64,000 nt of DNA, taken from Virgibacillus ihumii (GTDB lineage: Bacteria > Bacillota > Bacilli > Bacillales > Amphibacillaceae). Within the stretch, counting starts at the first letter, position 1. The number at the start of each line of letters is the position of its first letter. The translations under genes were made by a program, and so were the position numbers. The notes beneath the pieces were generated by a model. It had not been told where the DNA came from. It saw only the letters and a list, made by a program, of their open reading frames with translations, and searched no databases. Positions 26,632-35,193 of this stretch are shown here, in pieces. The DNA lies in assembly GCF_902726655.1 (NCBI RefSeq), contig NZ_CACVAN010000001.1:3224001-3288000 (forward strand). Direction: 5' to 3'.

Positions 26632-27648
26632 ATGAAAAAACAGATTGTTATCAGGATGATGATTGCATTAGGTTTTGTTCTTTTACTGGCTGCCTGTGGG
26701 GAAAAATCTCAGGAGGAAGTGCTGGATAAGCTGGAGTCCAAACTGGAAGAAATGAATGGATATAAGGCAACGGCCGAGATGAAAATGAATACTGGTAAAG
26801 AAGGACAGAAGTATAAACTTGATATTTGGCATAAGAAAAAAGATTTCTACCGGGTGACACTGGAAAATGCCAAGGATGACAAAGGCAGTCAAATCATTTT
26901 GAAGAATGAGGAAGGGGTTTTTGTACTGTCGCCGGCACTTAATAAAAGCTTTAAGTTTCAGAAAGAATGGCCGGAAAATGGCAGCCAGCCTTATCTATTT
27001 CAGTCATTGGTAAGTGATGTGAAAAAGGACAAAGATGCCACATTTAAAGTTGGGGAAAAATACTACATCTTCCAAACCAGAACGAACTATCAAAGTAACA
27101 ATAACCTGCCATACCAGAAAATTTATTTTGATAAGAAAACATATACACCGGTAATGGTTAAAGTACTGGATAAAGATAAAAATACGCTGGTGGAGGTCGC
27201 TTTCTCTGAGTTTAATACGAATCCGAGCTTTACAAAAGGCGATTTTGAAATGGAGAAAAATATGTCTGCCGACAATTCCGATTCAGCGGTTTCCGGTGAT
27301 GTAAAAACAGACGCATTCCCGGTAGTATTTCCATTTTATATGGCAGGCAGCGAGATGACGAAAAAGAAAGAGATCGAGATGGAAAATGGAAAACGGGTTA
27401 TCATGACTTTTTCCGGGGATAAAAGCTTTACACTGGTCGAAGAAAAATTGCAAACTGTTCCGACGATGGCCTCTCCGCAATACGTTAACGGCGAAATTGT
27501 AAATCTCGGACATTCCATTGGAGCTCTATCCGGAAATGCAATTGAATGGACCAATAACGGGGTGAATTTTTATCTGGCCAGCGAAGAACTGACCGAAACA
27601 GAATTGATCAAAGTGGCAAAATCCGTTGAGAGCAAAGCAGTGAAGTAA
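26632..27648 (+). CDS. LolA-like outer-surface lipoprotein, YdcC type
   Basis: 338 residues. A lipoprotein signal peptide ends in LLAAC (lipobox), so the mature protein is anchored to the outer face of the membrane. The body resembles LolA/RseB-like sporulation-associated lipoproteins: YKATAEMKMNTG, repeated beta strands such as FYRVTLENAKDDKGSQIILKNEEGVFVLSP, and IYFDKKTYTPVMVKV. Start ATG 26632, 8 bp after AAGGGAGA. It sits between nnr and alr as ydcC does in B. subtilis. Molecular role unknown. Confidence 0.85.
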   Translation: MKKQIVIRMMIALGFVLLLAACGEKSQEEVLDKLESKLEEMNGYKATAEMKMNTGKEGQKYKLDIWHKKKDFYRVTLENAKDDKGSQIILKNEEGVFVLSPALNKSFKFQKEWPENGSQPYLFQSLVSDVKKDKDATFKVGEKYYIFQTRTNYQSNNNLPYQKIYFDKKTYTPVMVKVLDKDKNTLVEVAFSEFNTNPSFTKGDFEMEKNMSADNSDSAVSGDVKTDAFPVVFPFYMAGSEMTKKKEIEMENGKRVIMTFSGDKSFTLVEEKLQTVPTMASPQYVNGEIVNLGHSIGALSGNAIEWTNNGVNFYLASEELTETELIKVAKSVESKAVK

Positions 27649-27660
27649 ATGAAAAGCGGC

Positions 27661-27700
27661 AAGCAGACTCATAAGGAGAGGGGGTCTGCTTTTTATTTTT
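27661..27700 (+). terminator. terminator between ydcC and alr
   Basis: Stem AAGCAGAC/GTCTGCTT followed by TTTATTTTTT, just after the lipoprotein gene. alr must therefore have its own promoter or depend on read-through. Confidence 0.8.
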
Positions 27701-27753
27701 TCCGGATTAAGATAAAATGGTACCGGATAGAGAATGAAGGGAGTTATACTGAC

Positions 27754-28878
27754 ATGACACAACCTATTTATCGTGATACTTGGGCGGAAGTTAATTTGGA
27801 TGCAATTGAATATAATATAAACCAAATAAGAGAGCAAATACCGCAGCACTGCAGTGTCATTGCAGTAGTCAAGGCTGATGGCTATGGTCACGGAGCGGTT
27901 AAGGTTGCTGAAAGGGCATTGAAAAGCGGAGCGGAAATGCTTGCCGTGGCCATTCTGGAGGAGGCGCTGGTTTTACGGGAAGCTGGAATCGATGTGCCGA
28001 TTTTAGTATTTGGACGGGTCGCACCAAAGGATGCCGCTGTTGCTGCCGAAAAAGATATCACGCTGACATTTTTTCAAAAAGAGTGGCTGCAGGAAGTGAA
28101 ACAAACGTCCCTGCCACAGACGCTGAAGCTTCACATGAAGTGGGATACCGGCATGGGGCGGATTGGGCTGCGAACCGATGAGGAACTGAAAGAGATTGTT
28201 GGGGAATTAAAGGATCAATCAAACGTTCAATTAACCGGGATTTATACACACTTTGCAACTGCCGATGAACCGGGTGCAGATTATTTTAACATGCAAAATG
28301 AGCGTTTTGATCAGTTGCTGACAACATTCGAGAAGGTTTGGGAAGACCCCGTGGCCATTCATACCGGTAACAGTGCTGCATCCATCCGTTTTCCGGAAAA
28401 AATGTATCATTATATCCGATTTGGCATTTCAATGTACGGGATGTATCCTTCCTCCACTGTGAAAGAAGAACGGAACATCGATTTGCAGCAGTCTTTTTCA
28501 CTTCACAGTAAACTGATTCACGTAAAACAGATGGAGCCTGGTGAGTCTATCAGTTATGGTGCGACGTATACCACCTCGGACTATGAATGGATTGGAACAA
28601 TTATGATTGGTTATGCCGACGGATGGATCCGCAAGCTGCAGGGGATGGATGTATTGATTGAAGGTAAGCGCATGCCGATTGTTGGCCGAATTTGCATGGA
28701 TCAGACCATGATCAGGCTGGATAAGGAATATCCTGTAGGCACGGAGGTCACACTGATAGGAAGACAGCAGAATGATATGATTGAAGTCGATGAAATTGCC
28801 GATTATCTCGATACAATCAGTTATGAAATACCTTGTATGATCAGTAGTCGTGTCCCGAGAATATGCACAGGAGAATAA
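27754..28878 (+). CDS. alr: alanine racemase
   Basis: 374 residues. A PLP enzyme that interconverts L- and D-alanine for peptidoglycan. PLP lysine K40 lies in AVVKADGYGHGAVKVAE. Other features are TYTHFATADEP-type GIYTHFATADE, HTGNSAASIRFP, ISYGATYT (catalytic tyrosine region) and GRICMDQTMI. Start ATG 27754 follows GAAGGGAG; a longer frame from 27649 would begin inside the terminator region and is rejected. Conserved position before ndoAI-ndoA. Confidence 0.94.
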   Translation: MTQPIYRDTWAEVNLDAIEYNINQIREQIPQHCSVIAVVKADGYGHGAVKVAERALKSGAEMLAVAILEEALVLREAGIDVPILVFGRVAPKDAAVAAEKDITLTFFQKEWLQEVKQTSLPQTLKLHMKWDTGMGRIGLRTDEELKEIVGELKDQSNVQLTGIYTHFATADEPGADYFNMQNERFDQLLTTFEKVWEDPVAIHTGNSAASIRFPEKMYHYIRFGISMYGMYPSSTVKEERNIDLQQSFSLHSKLIHVKQMEPGESISYGATYTTSDYEWIGTIMIGYADGWIRKLQGMDVLIEGKRMPIVGRICMDQTMIRLDKEYPVGTEVTLIGRQQNDMIEVDEIADYLDTISYEIPCMISSRVPRICTGE

Positions 28879-29013
28879 AAAGGATAAGGTCAATGCATAA
28901 TCTTTCCAAATCTAAATAAACATAGGTAACAGGGCTTCTTCTTTTTAAATACAAATGTTTTTGAGCAAGTTCTAATAAATTTTCTGTATTTCAGGGAAAT
29001 TCCCTATAAGCCT

Positions 29014-29042
29014 TTGCAAACCTTGTCAGAGAATGATATTAT
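29014..29042 (+). promoter_or_regulatory. promoter of the ndoAI-ndoA toxin-antitoxin operon
   Basis: TTGCAA (29014-29019), a 17-bp spacer and TATTAT (29037-29042), about 50 bp upstream of the antitoxin start. Typical sigma-A geometry. Confidence 0.65.
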
Positions 29043-29093
29043 TAAAAAAGGATTAAATGGAATTCGTTCAACAGTTCGCGGAGGTGTATGGTT

Positions 29094-29381
29094 TTGTCAG
29101 AGAGCATACAGGAGATTTTAGTACGACTACCAAAAAACCTGATAAACGAGGTGGATGGATTAATGAAGTATGAACAGAGCGATTTAAGTGACTTCATATG
29201 TCAGGCAACAAGAAATTACCTGGAATATAAAAAAGATGAGCACATTCAACAATTTCGCGAATCCATGCAGCAAGGTTATGAAGAAATGGCCAGAATCAAT
29301 CTAACAATCGCTTCGGAGGCATTTCAAGCCGAAGAGGAGGCCGAAAAAAACACCTTAGAGCGCTCCGTGATCGGGGTGTAA
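29094..29381 (+). CDS. ndoAI: antitoxin EndoAI (MazE-like, ribbon-helix-helix)
   Basis: 95 residues. A ribbon-helix-helix N-terminus ([42 protein letters not shown]) is followed by the toxin-binding C-terminus with [24 protein letters not shown], which matches the conserved EndoAI tail. I prefer TTG 29094, nine bases after GCGGAGG, giving the SES- start of its relatives; ATG 29088 is too near that site. It neutralises NdoA and probably represses the operon. Confidence 0.9.
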   Translation: MSESIQEILVRLPKNLINEVDGLMKYEQSDLSDFICQATRNYLEYKKDEHIQQFRESMQQGYEEMARINLTIASEAFQAEEEAEKNTLERSVIGV

Positions 29382-29385
29382 GCTT

Positions 29386-29745
29386 TTGATCGTTCAACGT
29401 GGCGAAGTATATTTCGCCGATCTATCACCTGTCGTGGGATCCGAACAGGGGGGCATACGCCCAGTATTGATCCTGCAAAATGATATAGGTAACCGTTTCA
29501 GTCCAACCGTTATTGTAGCAGCAATTACTGCACAGATTCAAAAAGCCAAATTGCCGACACACGTGGAAATCGATGCGAAACGGTATGGTTTTGACCGCAA
29601 CTCTGTTATATTGCTGGAACAAATCCGGACATTGGATAAACAACGGTTAACTGACAAAATTACAAAGCTCGACAAAGAGATGATGGAGAAAATTGATAAA
29701 GCATTGGAAATAAGTTTAGGTCTAAAAGATATGTATGACCGTTAG
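29386..29745 (+). CDS. ndoA: endoribonuclease EndoA (MazF toxin)
   Basis: 119 residues, close to B. subtilis NdoA as recalled: [61 protein letters not shown] is nearly invariant. It cuts single-stranded mRNA at UACAU-type sites. Catalytic Arg (GGIRPV) and Thr (ITAQ) are present. The start is TTG 29386, four bases after the antitoxin stop, with GGGGTG upstream. Lying directly before rsbR, it is often co-transcribed with sigB genes in Bacillales, although a terminator intervenes here. Confidence 0.94.
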   Translation: MIVQRGEVYFADLSPVVGSEQGGIRPVLILQNDIGNRFSPTVIVAAITAQIQKAKLPTHVEIDAKRYGFDRNSVILLEQIRTLDKQRLTDKITKLDKEMMEKIDKALEISLGLKDMYDR

Positions 29746-29747
29746 GA

Positions 29748-29783
29748 AATACCCCACTTTAAAAGGAAATGGGGTATTTTTTA
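29748..29783 (+). terminator. terminator after ndoA
   Basis: Stem AATACCCCA/TGGGGTATT with a T-run, separating the toxin-antitoxin operon from the sigma-B operon. Confidence 0.88.
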
Positions 29784-29871
29784 GTGTTGTTGCAAGGTTG
29801 TTATCTGAATGTGATATAGGGACCCCCTCCGTAAGAAAAGTAACTGAAGCGGGAAAGAGTACCTCACACTA

Positions 29872-29880
29872 TGGTATAAT
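29872..29880 (+). promoter_or_regulatory. extended -10 promoter element upstream of rsbR
   Basis: TGGTATAAT, a perfect -10 with the TG extension, about 115 bp before rsbR. No good -35 is seen, which is acceptable for an extended -10. A second TATAAT lies near 29967. Confidence 0.5.
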
Positions 29881-29994
29881 AGGTTCAAATGCTTAAAAAT
29901 TGCAGGCAGCGGCACTATGAATGCTAAATTCGACATGAAATGATAGTATAACAGTAAATCGAATTTTATAATAACAGTTTTCAGGAGGGAAACC

Positions 29995-30864
29995 ATGGAC
30001 GAGAAATTCAAAAAGATTGCTATGGAAAATAGTGATTCCATTGTTCATTTGTGGTTAGATGAAATCGGCTCCATGAAAGACTACAACTATACATCAAGTA
30101 TATCGGAAGAATTATTTGAAAGTACGAACAGAGAGTTTGTCAATGTTATTTTTTCCAGTATCAAGAATCAGGGAAATTCAAAGGCTGTCGAGGATTTCTC
30201 GGAAAAACTGATTAATCTTGGCTGGCCGCTAAGTTATATAACAGATGGACTGCAGGTTTTTCGACGTGTAACAATTGATTATATTCTCAGTCAATCTGAA
30301 CAGGTTGATTCCACCTATATATCAAACGTGCTGCAGAGCGTTGACCATTGGACTGAACCGATTATTCGTCAGTTGGTCAATGAGTATACCGGAAGCTGGG
30401 AACACATTGTATCGCTGCAACGTGTGGCACTTCAGGAATTATCAGCCCCGTTAATACCGGTCATGGATCGGATTACGATTATGCCGCTGATTGGGACGAT
30501 TGATACAGAACGAGCCAAATTAATTATGGAAAACCTTTTGGAAGGGGTTATTAAGCATAATTCTGAGGTAGTTTTAATTGATATCACAGGGGTACCTGTT
30601 GTCGATACAATGGTGGCTCACCATATTATTCAGGCTGCTGAGGCAGTGCGGCTGATCGGCTCAACGTGTATTCTTGTCGGAATCCGTCCTGAAATTGCTC
30701 AGACAATTGTTAATCTGGGAATTGACCTTGGCAAGTTCCCAACGAAAAGTTCGTTGAAAAAAGGATTCCGTAAAGCGTTGGAAATCACCGACAGAGAAGT
30801 GGTTGATCTTGACAAAAAGCACAATGAAATAGAAGAAATGATTGATTCCTTAGGTGAAGGGTGA
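29995..30864 (+). CDS. rsbR: stressosome scaffold/co-antagonist RsbR (RsbRA type)
   Basis: 289 residues. The N-terminal half is a non-haem globin-like sensor domain (about 1-135); the C-terminal half is a STAS domain. The two threonines phosphorylated by RsbT are present at the same numbers as in B. subtilis: T171 in GTIDTERA and T205 in [12 protein letters not shown]. It forms the stressosome with RsbS and holds RsbT until stress. ATG 29995 follows CAGGAGGGAAACC. First gene of rsbR-S-T. Confidence 0.93.
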   Translation: MDEKFKKIAMENSDSIVHLWLDEIGSMKDYNYTSSISEELFESTNREFVNVIFSSIKNQGNSKAVEDFSEKLINLGWPLSYITDGLQVFRRVTIDYILSQSEQVDSTYISNVLQSVDHWTEPIIRQLVNEYTGSWEHIVSLQRVALQELSAPLIPVMDRITIMPLIGTIDTERAKLIMENLLEGVIKHNSEVVLIDITGVPVVDTMVAHHIIQAAEAVRLIGSTCILVGIRPEIAQTIVNLGIDLGKFPTKSSLKKGFRKALEITDREVVDLDKKHNEIEEMIDSLGEG

Positions 30865-30869
30865 TAATG

Positions 30870-31226
30870 ATGCGGATACCAATTCTAAAATTGCACAATT
30901 ATCTATTAATTTCCATTCAAACAGAAATTGATGATAACACGGCGATACAGTTTCAGGAAGATTTATTGGACAAAATTCATAAGAGCGGTTCATCAGGAGT
31001 AGTAATTGACTTAACATCCGTTGAAGTGATTGATTCGTTTATTGCAAAAGTATTGGGTGATGTCGTTACTATGTCAGATCTAATGGGGGCGAAAGTGGTT
31101 TTAACCGGAATCCAGCCAGCAGTTGCAATGACGTTAATTGATTTGGGCATACATCTGAATAATGTCCCAACTGCCTTAGATTTGGAGCAAGGATTGATAA
31201 AACTGCATCAGGAACTGGGGGAATGA
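30870..31226 (+). CDS. rsbS: stressosome protein RsbS (STAS)
   Basis: 118 residues forming a single STAS domain: [22 protein letters not shown], then [21 protein letters not shown] with phospho-acceptor Ser56 (equivalent to Ser59 of B. subtilis). Antagonist of RsbT and core of the stressosome. ATG 30870 follows AAGGGTGAT; ATG 30867 is an alternative. Five bases separate it from rsbR. Confidence 0.93.
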   Translation: MRIPILKLHNYLLISIQTEIDDNTAIQFQEDLLDKIHKSGSSGVVIDLTSVEVIDSFIAKVLGDVVTMSDLMGAKVVLTGIQPAVAMTLIDLGIHLNNVPTALDLEQGLIKLHQELGE

Positions 31227-31228
31227 TC

Positions 31229-31630
31229 ATGGATCTCCAATCCTGTGTCAATATAAATAAAGAGTGGGATATTGTTGCTGCCCGGCAGCTTGGTAGGGAA
31301 ATCGCAAAAAAAACCGGATTTGGTACCGTTGACCAGGCGAGAATTGCAACAGCAATTTCTGAATTAGCTCGCAACATATACTTATATGCCGGGACTGGAA
31401 AGGTTTGCTTTGATGTCATAGAAAATCTTGAAGAAAAGGGAATGTGCTTGATTTGTATAGATACCGGTCCGGGAATCCGTGATATCAGTCAAGTTATGGA
31501 GGACGGGTATTCAACATCAGGTGGCCTGGGAGCTGGCCTGCCGGGTGTGAAACGGTTGATGGACGAATTTGATATCAAATCATCAGAAGGAAAAGGAACC
31601 GAAATCAGAGCAATCAAGTGGGTAAGATAA
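31229..31630 (+). CDS. rsbT: serine/threonine kinase RsbT
   Basis: 133 residues with a GHKL-type ATPase fold: ISELARNIYLYAG (N box), IDTGPGIRD (G1) and GGLGAGLPGVKRLMDEF (G2). It phosphorylates RsbS and RsbR under stress, is freed, and then activates RsbU. ATG 31229 lies seven bases after GGGGG; ATG 31223 overlaps the rsbS stop and is less likely. Confidence 0.93.
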   Translation: MDLQSCVNINKEWDIVAARQLGREIAKKTGFGTVDQARIATAISELARNIYLYAGTGKVCFDVIENLEEKGMCLICIDTGPGIRDISQVMEDGYSTSGGLGAGLPGVKRLMDEFDIKSSEGKGTEIRAIKWVR

Positions 31631-31855
31631 CGTGAAACTTAAATCACCGGGGAATTGCTTTCTCCTGATATCAGTTGAACGAATCGGTGTCAGTGTCCGT
31701 TAACTCCCACCTGTACAACTTTATCACCTCACGTTTTGAGTGAGTCTTATACGAATGGTTGCACCGGGGTAAACAGAGGCTCAGACCTGTCCGGTAAACA
31801 TAGAGGGGAGACGGAGCCATCTCCCCATTAAATTTGCAATGGGGGCTACGAGTAA
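31631..31855. other. unusual 225-bp gap inside the sigma-B operon, between rsbT and rsbU
   Basis: These two genes are normally almost contiguous. The gap contains no credible ORF. It has a near-direct repeat, CCGGGGTAAACAGAGG near 31766 and CCGGTAAACATAGAGG near 31790. A hairpin GGGGAGA/TCTCCCC (about 31804-31826) is followed by ATTAAATTT, like a weak terminator. It may separate control of stressosome genes from rsbU-rsbX. Confidence 0.6.
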
Positions 31856-32866
31856 ATGGATATGTTGAATACGGATGCAGCAAACTATAAGCAATTCCTG
31901 AAACATTATCTTCAGAACCTGGATGAACAATCTCTATATGGAGCCGAACAAATCAGTAAAACGTTTATTAAAAACAGTATTCCTCCTGAAGAAATCGTTA
32001 ATCTGCATAACCAGGCATTAGTGGAACTATACCCTGATATACCGGAGCATATTTGGCATTCGATGAATTTCCTGTTGGAAACGATGATTTCATATGGTTT
32101 GGCTTTGCAGGAATATCAGGCATTAAGGGAACAACAGCTGGAACTGAAGTCAGAGATTTCAGTTGCTGCCGGTATGCAGGATACGCTCCTCGCTACAACA
32201 AAACCGGCAATTGATAACCTCGATATCGGTGTGGTAAGTGTCCCGGCACATCAAATGAACGGAGATTATCATCACTTTATTAAAGGTAAGGACGGATCAC
32301 TTGGAATAGCTCTTGCAGATGTTATCGGAAAAGGAATTCCCGCTGCATTATGCATGTCCATGATCAAATACTCGATGGACAGTTTCCCGGAAGAAATAAT
32401 GAGTCCGAGATCAATTTTAAAAAACCTGAACCGTGTTGTGGAACGGAACGTGGATCCGAGTATGTTTATCACCATGTTTTATGCGCAATATATTCCGGAT
32501 GAAAATAAACTCCGATATTCATCTGCAGGCCATGAACCGGGATTTTATTATAAAGCCGCTACGGATACGTTTGAAGAAATCGAGACAAAAGGACTTGTTC
32601 TTGGCGTATCATCAGATTCCAATTACAAACAATATGAACGCACCATTGAAAAAGGCGACATGGTTATTCTGCTGACAGATGGTGTGACCGAGTGCAGACA
32701 GGGTGAGCGGTTTATTGAAACGGAAGAAATTCTGGAAACCATTCGATCTTTTTCGCATCTGCCTGCGCAGGAGATGGTGAACGGTGTATACAAGTATTTT
32801 GAACGTCTTCAGGGATTCCAGCTGCGGGATGATTTCACATTGATCATTTTAAAACAGCAAGTTTAA
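31856..32866 (+). CDS. rsbU: PP2C-type phosphatase RsbU
   Basis: 336 residues. The N-terminal RsbT-binding helical domain (about 1-85) is followed by a linker and a SpoIIE/PP2C phosphatase domain (about 115-336) with the metal-binding stretches MNGDYHHFIKGKDGSLGIALADVIGKGIPAALCMSMIKY, SSAGHEPGFYY, LLTDGVTECR and RDDFTLIILK. It dephosphorylates RsbV-P when RsbT binds. Only a weak GGGGG lies upstream of ATG 31856. Confidence 0.93.
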   Translation: MDMLNTDAANYKQFLKHYLQNLDEQSLYGAEQISKTFIKNSIPPEEIVNLHNQALVELYPDIPEHIWHSMNFLLETMISYGLALQEYQALREQQLELKSEISVAAGMQDTLLATTKPAIDNLDIGVVSVPAHQMNGDYHHFIKGKDGSLGIALADVIGKGIPAALCMSMIKYSMDSFPEEIMSPRSILKNLNRVVERNVDPSMFITMFYAQYIPDENKLRYSSAGHEPGFYYKAATDTFEEIETKGLVLGVSSDSNYKQYERTIEKGDMVILLTDGVTECRQGERFIETEEILETIRSFSHLPAQEMVNGVYKYFERLQGFQLRDDFTLIILKQQV

Positions 32867-32886
32867 AATAACGGATTACAGGGAAA
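32861..32886 (+). promoter_or_regulatory. sigma-B-type promoter upstream of rsbV
   Basis: GTTTAA (32861-32866) matches the sigma-B -35 exactly, followed by a 14-bp spacer and GGGAAA (32881-32886) against GGGTAT. The -35 overlaps the rsbU stop codon. B. subtilis has an autoregulatory sigma-B promoter in the same place, before rsbV-rsbW-sigB-rsbX. Confidence 0.75.
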
Positions 32887-32943
32887 TAAAAGGTACTGCT
32901 ATATGGAGATATTGACCAACATTTGTGTTCGAGGAGGATGGAT

Positions 32944-33276
32944 ATGGAATTAAAGATAGATGTAGTGGAACAGGAAATGAAATCCGTAGTACAACTGACG
33001 GGGGAAATAGATGCATACACAGCTCCAAGACTTAAAAGTACGATTCTGCCATTAACGGAAGAATCCGGTCATACCGTTGAAGTGAACATGGAAGATGTTA
33101 ACTATATGGACAGTACCGGACTTGGGGTTTTTATAAGTGCATTAAAGTCAACTAAAGAGACAGGCAGTCACTTGAAGCTGGTAAACCTGCAGTCCCGTGT
33201 TGCTCGTCTGTTCAACATTACCGGTCTGGATGAAGTTATTGACATCGATACCGCAATCAGAGGTGGGAATGAGTAA
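32944..33276 (+). CDS. rsbV: anti-anti-sigma factor RsbV
   Basis: 110 residues forming a STAS domain, with phospho-acceptor Ser57 in NYMDSTGLGVFISALK. Unphosphorylated RsbV binds RsbW and frees sigma-B. ATG 32944 lies six bases after GAGGAGG; an in-frame ATG at 32938 abuts that site. The stop overlaps the rsbW start (TAATG). Confidence 0.94.
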   Translation: MELKIDVVEQEMKSVVQLTGEIDAYTAPRLKSTILPLTEESGHTVEVNMEDVNYMDSTGLGVFISALKSTKETGSHLKLVNLQSRVARLFNITGLDEVIDIDTAIRGGNE

Positions 33277-33752
33277 TGGAAAAGTTTGATTTTATTGAAA
33301 TGAGAATACCTGCTAAAGCAGAGTATGTCGGCGTTGTACGTTTAAGTATCTCCGGAATCGCTAATCGGATGGGCTTTTCATATGAAGATATAGAAGATTT
33401 GAAAGTTGCAATCTCAGAAGCAATCACGAATGCTGTTGACCATGCGTACCATGAGGATGATGATGGCGAGATTACTGTCGGGTTCGGTGTATATGAAAAT
33501 CGCCTGGAAGTTATGGTTGCAGACCATGGCGGAAGCTTTAATTTAAAGGAAATAAAAGGCGGGATAGGTCCATATACGCGTTCAGAACCAGTAGAGAATT
33601 TGCGTGAAGGCGGATTTGGGCTCTTCTTAATTAATGCGTTAATGGACAAGGTGGAAATTAACAATAATTATGGTGTTATCGTATTAATGACGAAGTACCT
33701 TTACGAAACTGAGGTGGGTCTTGATGACGACCAAATCTCAACAACACAATAA
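33276..33752 (+). CDS. rsbW: anti-sigma-B factor and kinase RsbW
   Basis: 158 residues. A GHKL kinase that binds sigma-B or phosphorylates RsbV. ATP-site motifs: ISEAITNAVDHAY (N box), VADHGGSF (G1) and LREGGFGLFLINALMD (G2). Start-stop overlap with rsbV, and 29-bp overlap with sigB, indicate tight translational coupling that keeps the antagonists in balance. Confidence 0.94.
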   Translation: MEKFDFIEMRIPAKAEYVGVVRLSISGIANRMGFSYEDIEDLKVAISEAITNAVDHAYHEDDDGEITVGFGVYENRLEVMVADHGGSFNLKEIKGGIGPYTRSEPVENLREGGFGLFLINALMDKVEINNNYGVIVLMTKYLYETEVGLDDDQISTTQ

Positions 33753-34515
33753 AGGCAGAGATGAGGTTTACCAATGGATTGAACATCTCCAACAGGACCC
33801 GACAGATGAAGCGATCCAGGAAAAAGTTGTCCTGGCATATAATGATTTAGTCGAATCGATTGCCAGAAAATATTCCAAAAACAGTACGATTCATGAAGAT
33901 CTTGTTCAGGTGGGCATGATTGGACTGCTTGCTGCAGTGCGGAGATATGATGCTTCCTATGGCAAGACATTTGAATCGTTTGCAATTCCTACAATTATTG
34001 GTGAGATTAAGCGGTTTATCAGAGACAAGACCTGGAGTGTTCATGTACCACGCAGGATTAAAGAACTTGGTCCGAAAATCAAAAAGGCTGTGGAAGAATT
34101 GACCACGTCGAATCAGGATTCTCCATCGATTCGGGAAATTGCTGATCATCTTGGGGTCGCCGAAGAAGAAGTACTGGAAACAATGGAAATGGGTAAAAGT
34201 TATAAGGCACTTTCGGTAGACCGAAAAATTGAAGCCGATTCTGATGGCAGCACAGTTGCTATCCTTGATCTGGTAGGCAACAGTGAAGAAGGCTTTGATA
34301 CGATTGACCAGCAAATGTTACTGGAGAAAATTTTACCGGTGCTGTCTGAGCGTGAACAGCAAATTTTGCGTTGCACCTATTTTGACCAGATGAGCCAAAA
34401 AGAAACAGGAGAGTTACTTGGTATTTCCCAAATGCACGTCTCAAGGCTGCAGCGCCGTTCACTTAGAAAACTGCGGGAAGCTATACAATCAGAAAGCTCG
34501 GAGGTTCTTGATTGA
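33724..34515 (+). CDS. sigB: general stress sigma factor B
   Basis: 263 residues, a group 3 sigma-70 factor. Region 2 includes HEDLVQVGMIGLLAAVRRYDASYGKTFESFAIPTIIGEIKRFIRD; region 3 follows; region 4 includes SEREQQILRCTYFDQMSQKETGELLGISQMHVSRLQRRSLRKLR. It directs the general stress regulon. ATG 33724 lies six bases after GAGGTGG, inside rsbW; its stop overlaps rsbX by 4 bp. Confidence 0.96.
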   Translation: MTTKSQQHNKGRDEVYQWIEHLQQDPTDEAIQEKVVLAYNDLVESIARKYSKNSTIHEDLVQVGMIGLLAAVRRYDASYGKTFESFAIPTIIGEIKRFIRDKTWSVHVPRRIKELGPKIKKAVEELTTSNQDSPSIREIADHLGVAEEEVLETMEMGKSYKALSVDRKIEADSDGSTVAILDLVGNSEEGFDTIDQQMLLEKILPVLSEREQQILRCTYFDQMSQKETGELLGISQMHVSRLQRRSLRKLREAIQSESSEVLD

Positions 34516-35111
34516 CTGATCAACGAAAAAAAGTGGATGTAGCTGTTTACCAGAAGGCAAAAAAAGGCCAATATTACTGTGGTGACAGTTATTTTTATAC
34601 AGAAACAGAGAATGAATTTGTGTGTGTGCTTGCAGACGGCCTGGGCAGCGGTGAATTTGCCATGGAATCTTCGCGGATTGTAACGGAAATTATCCGAAGC
34701 AATATTCATACAACGGTCGAACAGTTAATCAAACGGTGCAATGAACAGCTGTCAGGAAAAAGAGGCGTGGTCATAGGTATTCTGAAAATGGACTTCCTGT
34801 CAAAACGCTATTCTTTCTCCTCGATTGGAAACATTGGCGTACTTACTATTCCGAAAAGCGGCAAAAAAAAGCGCAATATACCGAATGCAGGTTATCTGGC
34901 AGGTTATCACCGGTCATTTAAAGTGGTAACGGATAAGCTGGATGCTGAAATGAATTTTATTATGTTTTCGGATGGTGTATCAGATACTGACTTGTCAAAG
35001 GGCATGTTTCTAAATACAGATGTACATCAGATTGTCATTGACTATGAGAATATTGTCGGCGGATCAAGGTATGATGATACAACGTTAATTGCGATTCGAT
35101 ATGACGAATGA
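34512..35111 (+). CDS. rsbX: PP2C-type phosphatase RsbX
   Basis: 199 residues. A feedback phosphatase that dephosphorylates RsbS and RsbR to reset the stressosome. Motifs: GDSYFYTETENEFVCVLADGLGSGEFAMESS, SSIGNIGVL, MFSDGVSD and RYDDTTLIAIRYD. The start is TTG 34512, seven bases after GGAGG, overlapping sigB. Last gene of the operon. Confidence 0.92.
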   Translation: MTDQRKKVDVAVYQKAKKGQYYCGDSYFYTETENEFVCVLADGLGSGEFAMESSRIVTEIIRSNIHTTVEQLIKRCNEQLSGKRGVVIGILKMDFLSKRYSFSSIGNIGVLTIPKSGKKKRNIPNAGYLAGYHRSFKVVTDKLDAEMNFIMFSDGVSDTDLSKGMFLNTDVHQIVIDYENIVGGSRYDDTTLIAIRYDE

Positions 35112-35117
35112 GAAGTC

Positions 35118-35139
35118 AGCCAAACCGGTTGGCTTTTTT
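35118..35139 (+). terminator. terminator of the sigma-B operon
   Basis: Stem AGCCAA/TTGGCT with a T-run, right after rsbX. Confidence 0.85.
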
Positions 35140-35193
35140 CATTTTACAAAGATCTTTGGTAAAATGAAGTTCGTAGGATAGAAGGAGGAACGA

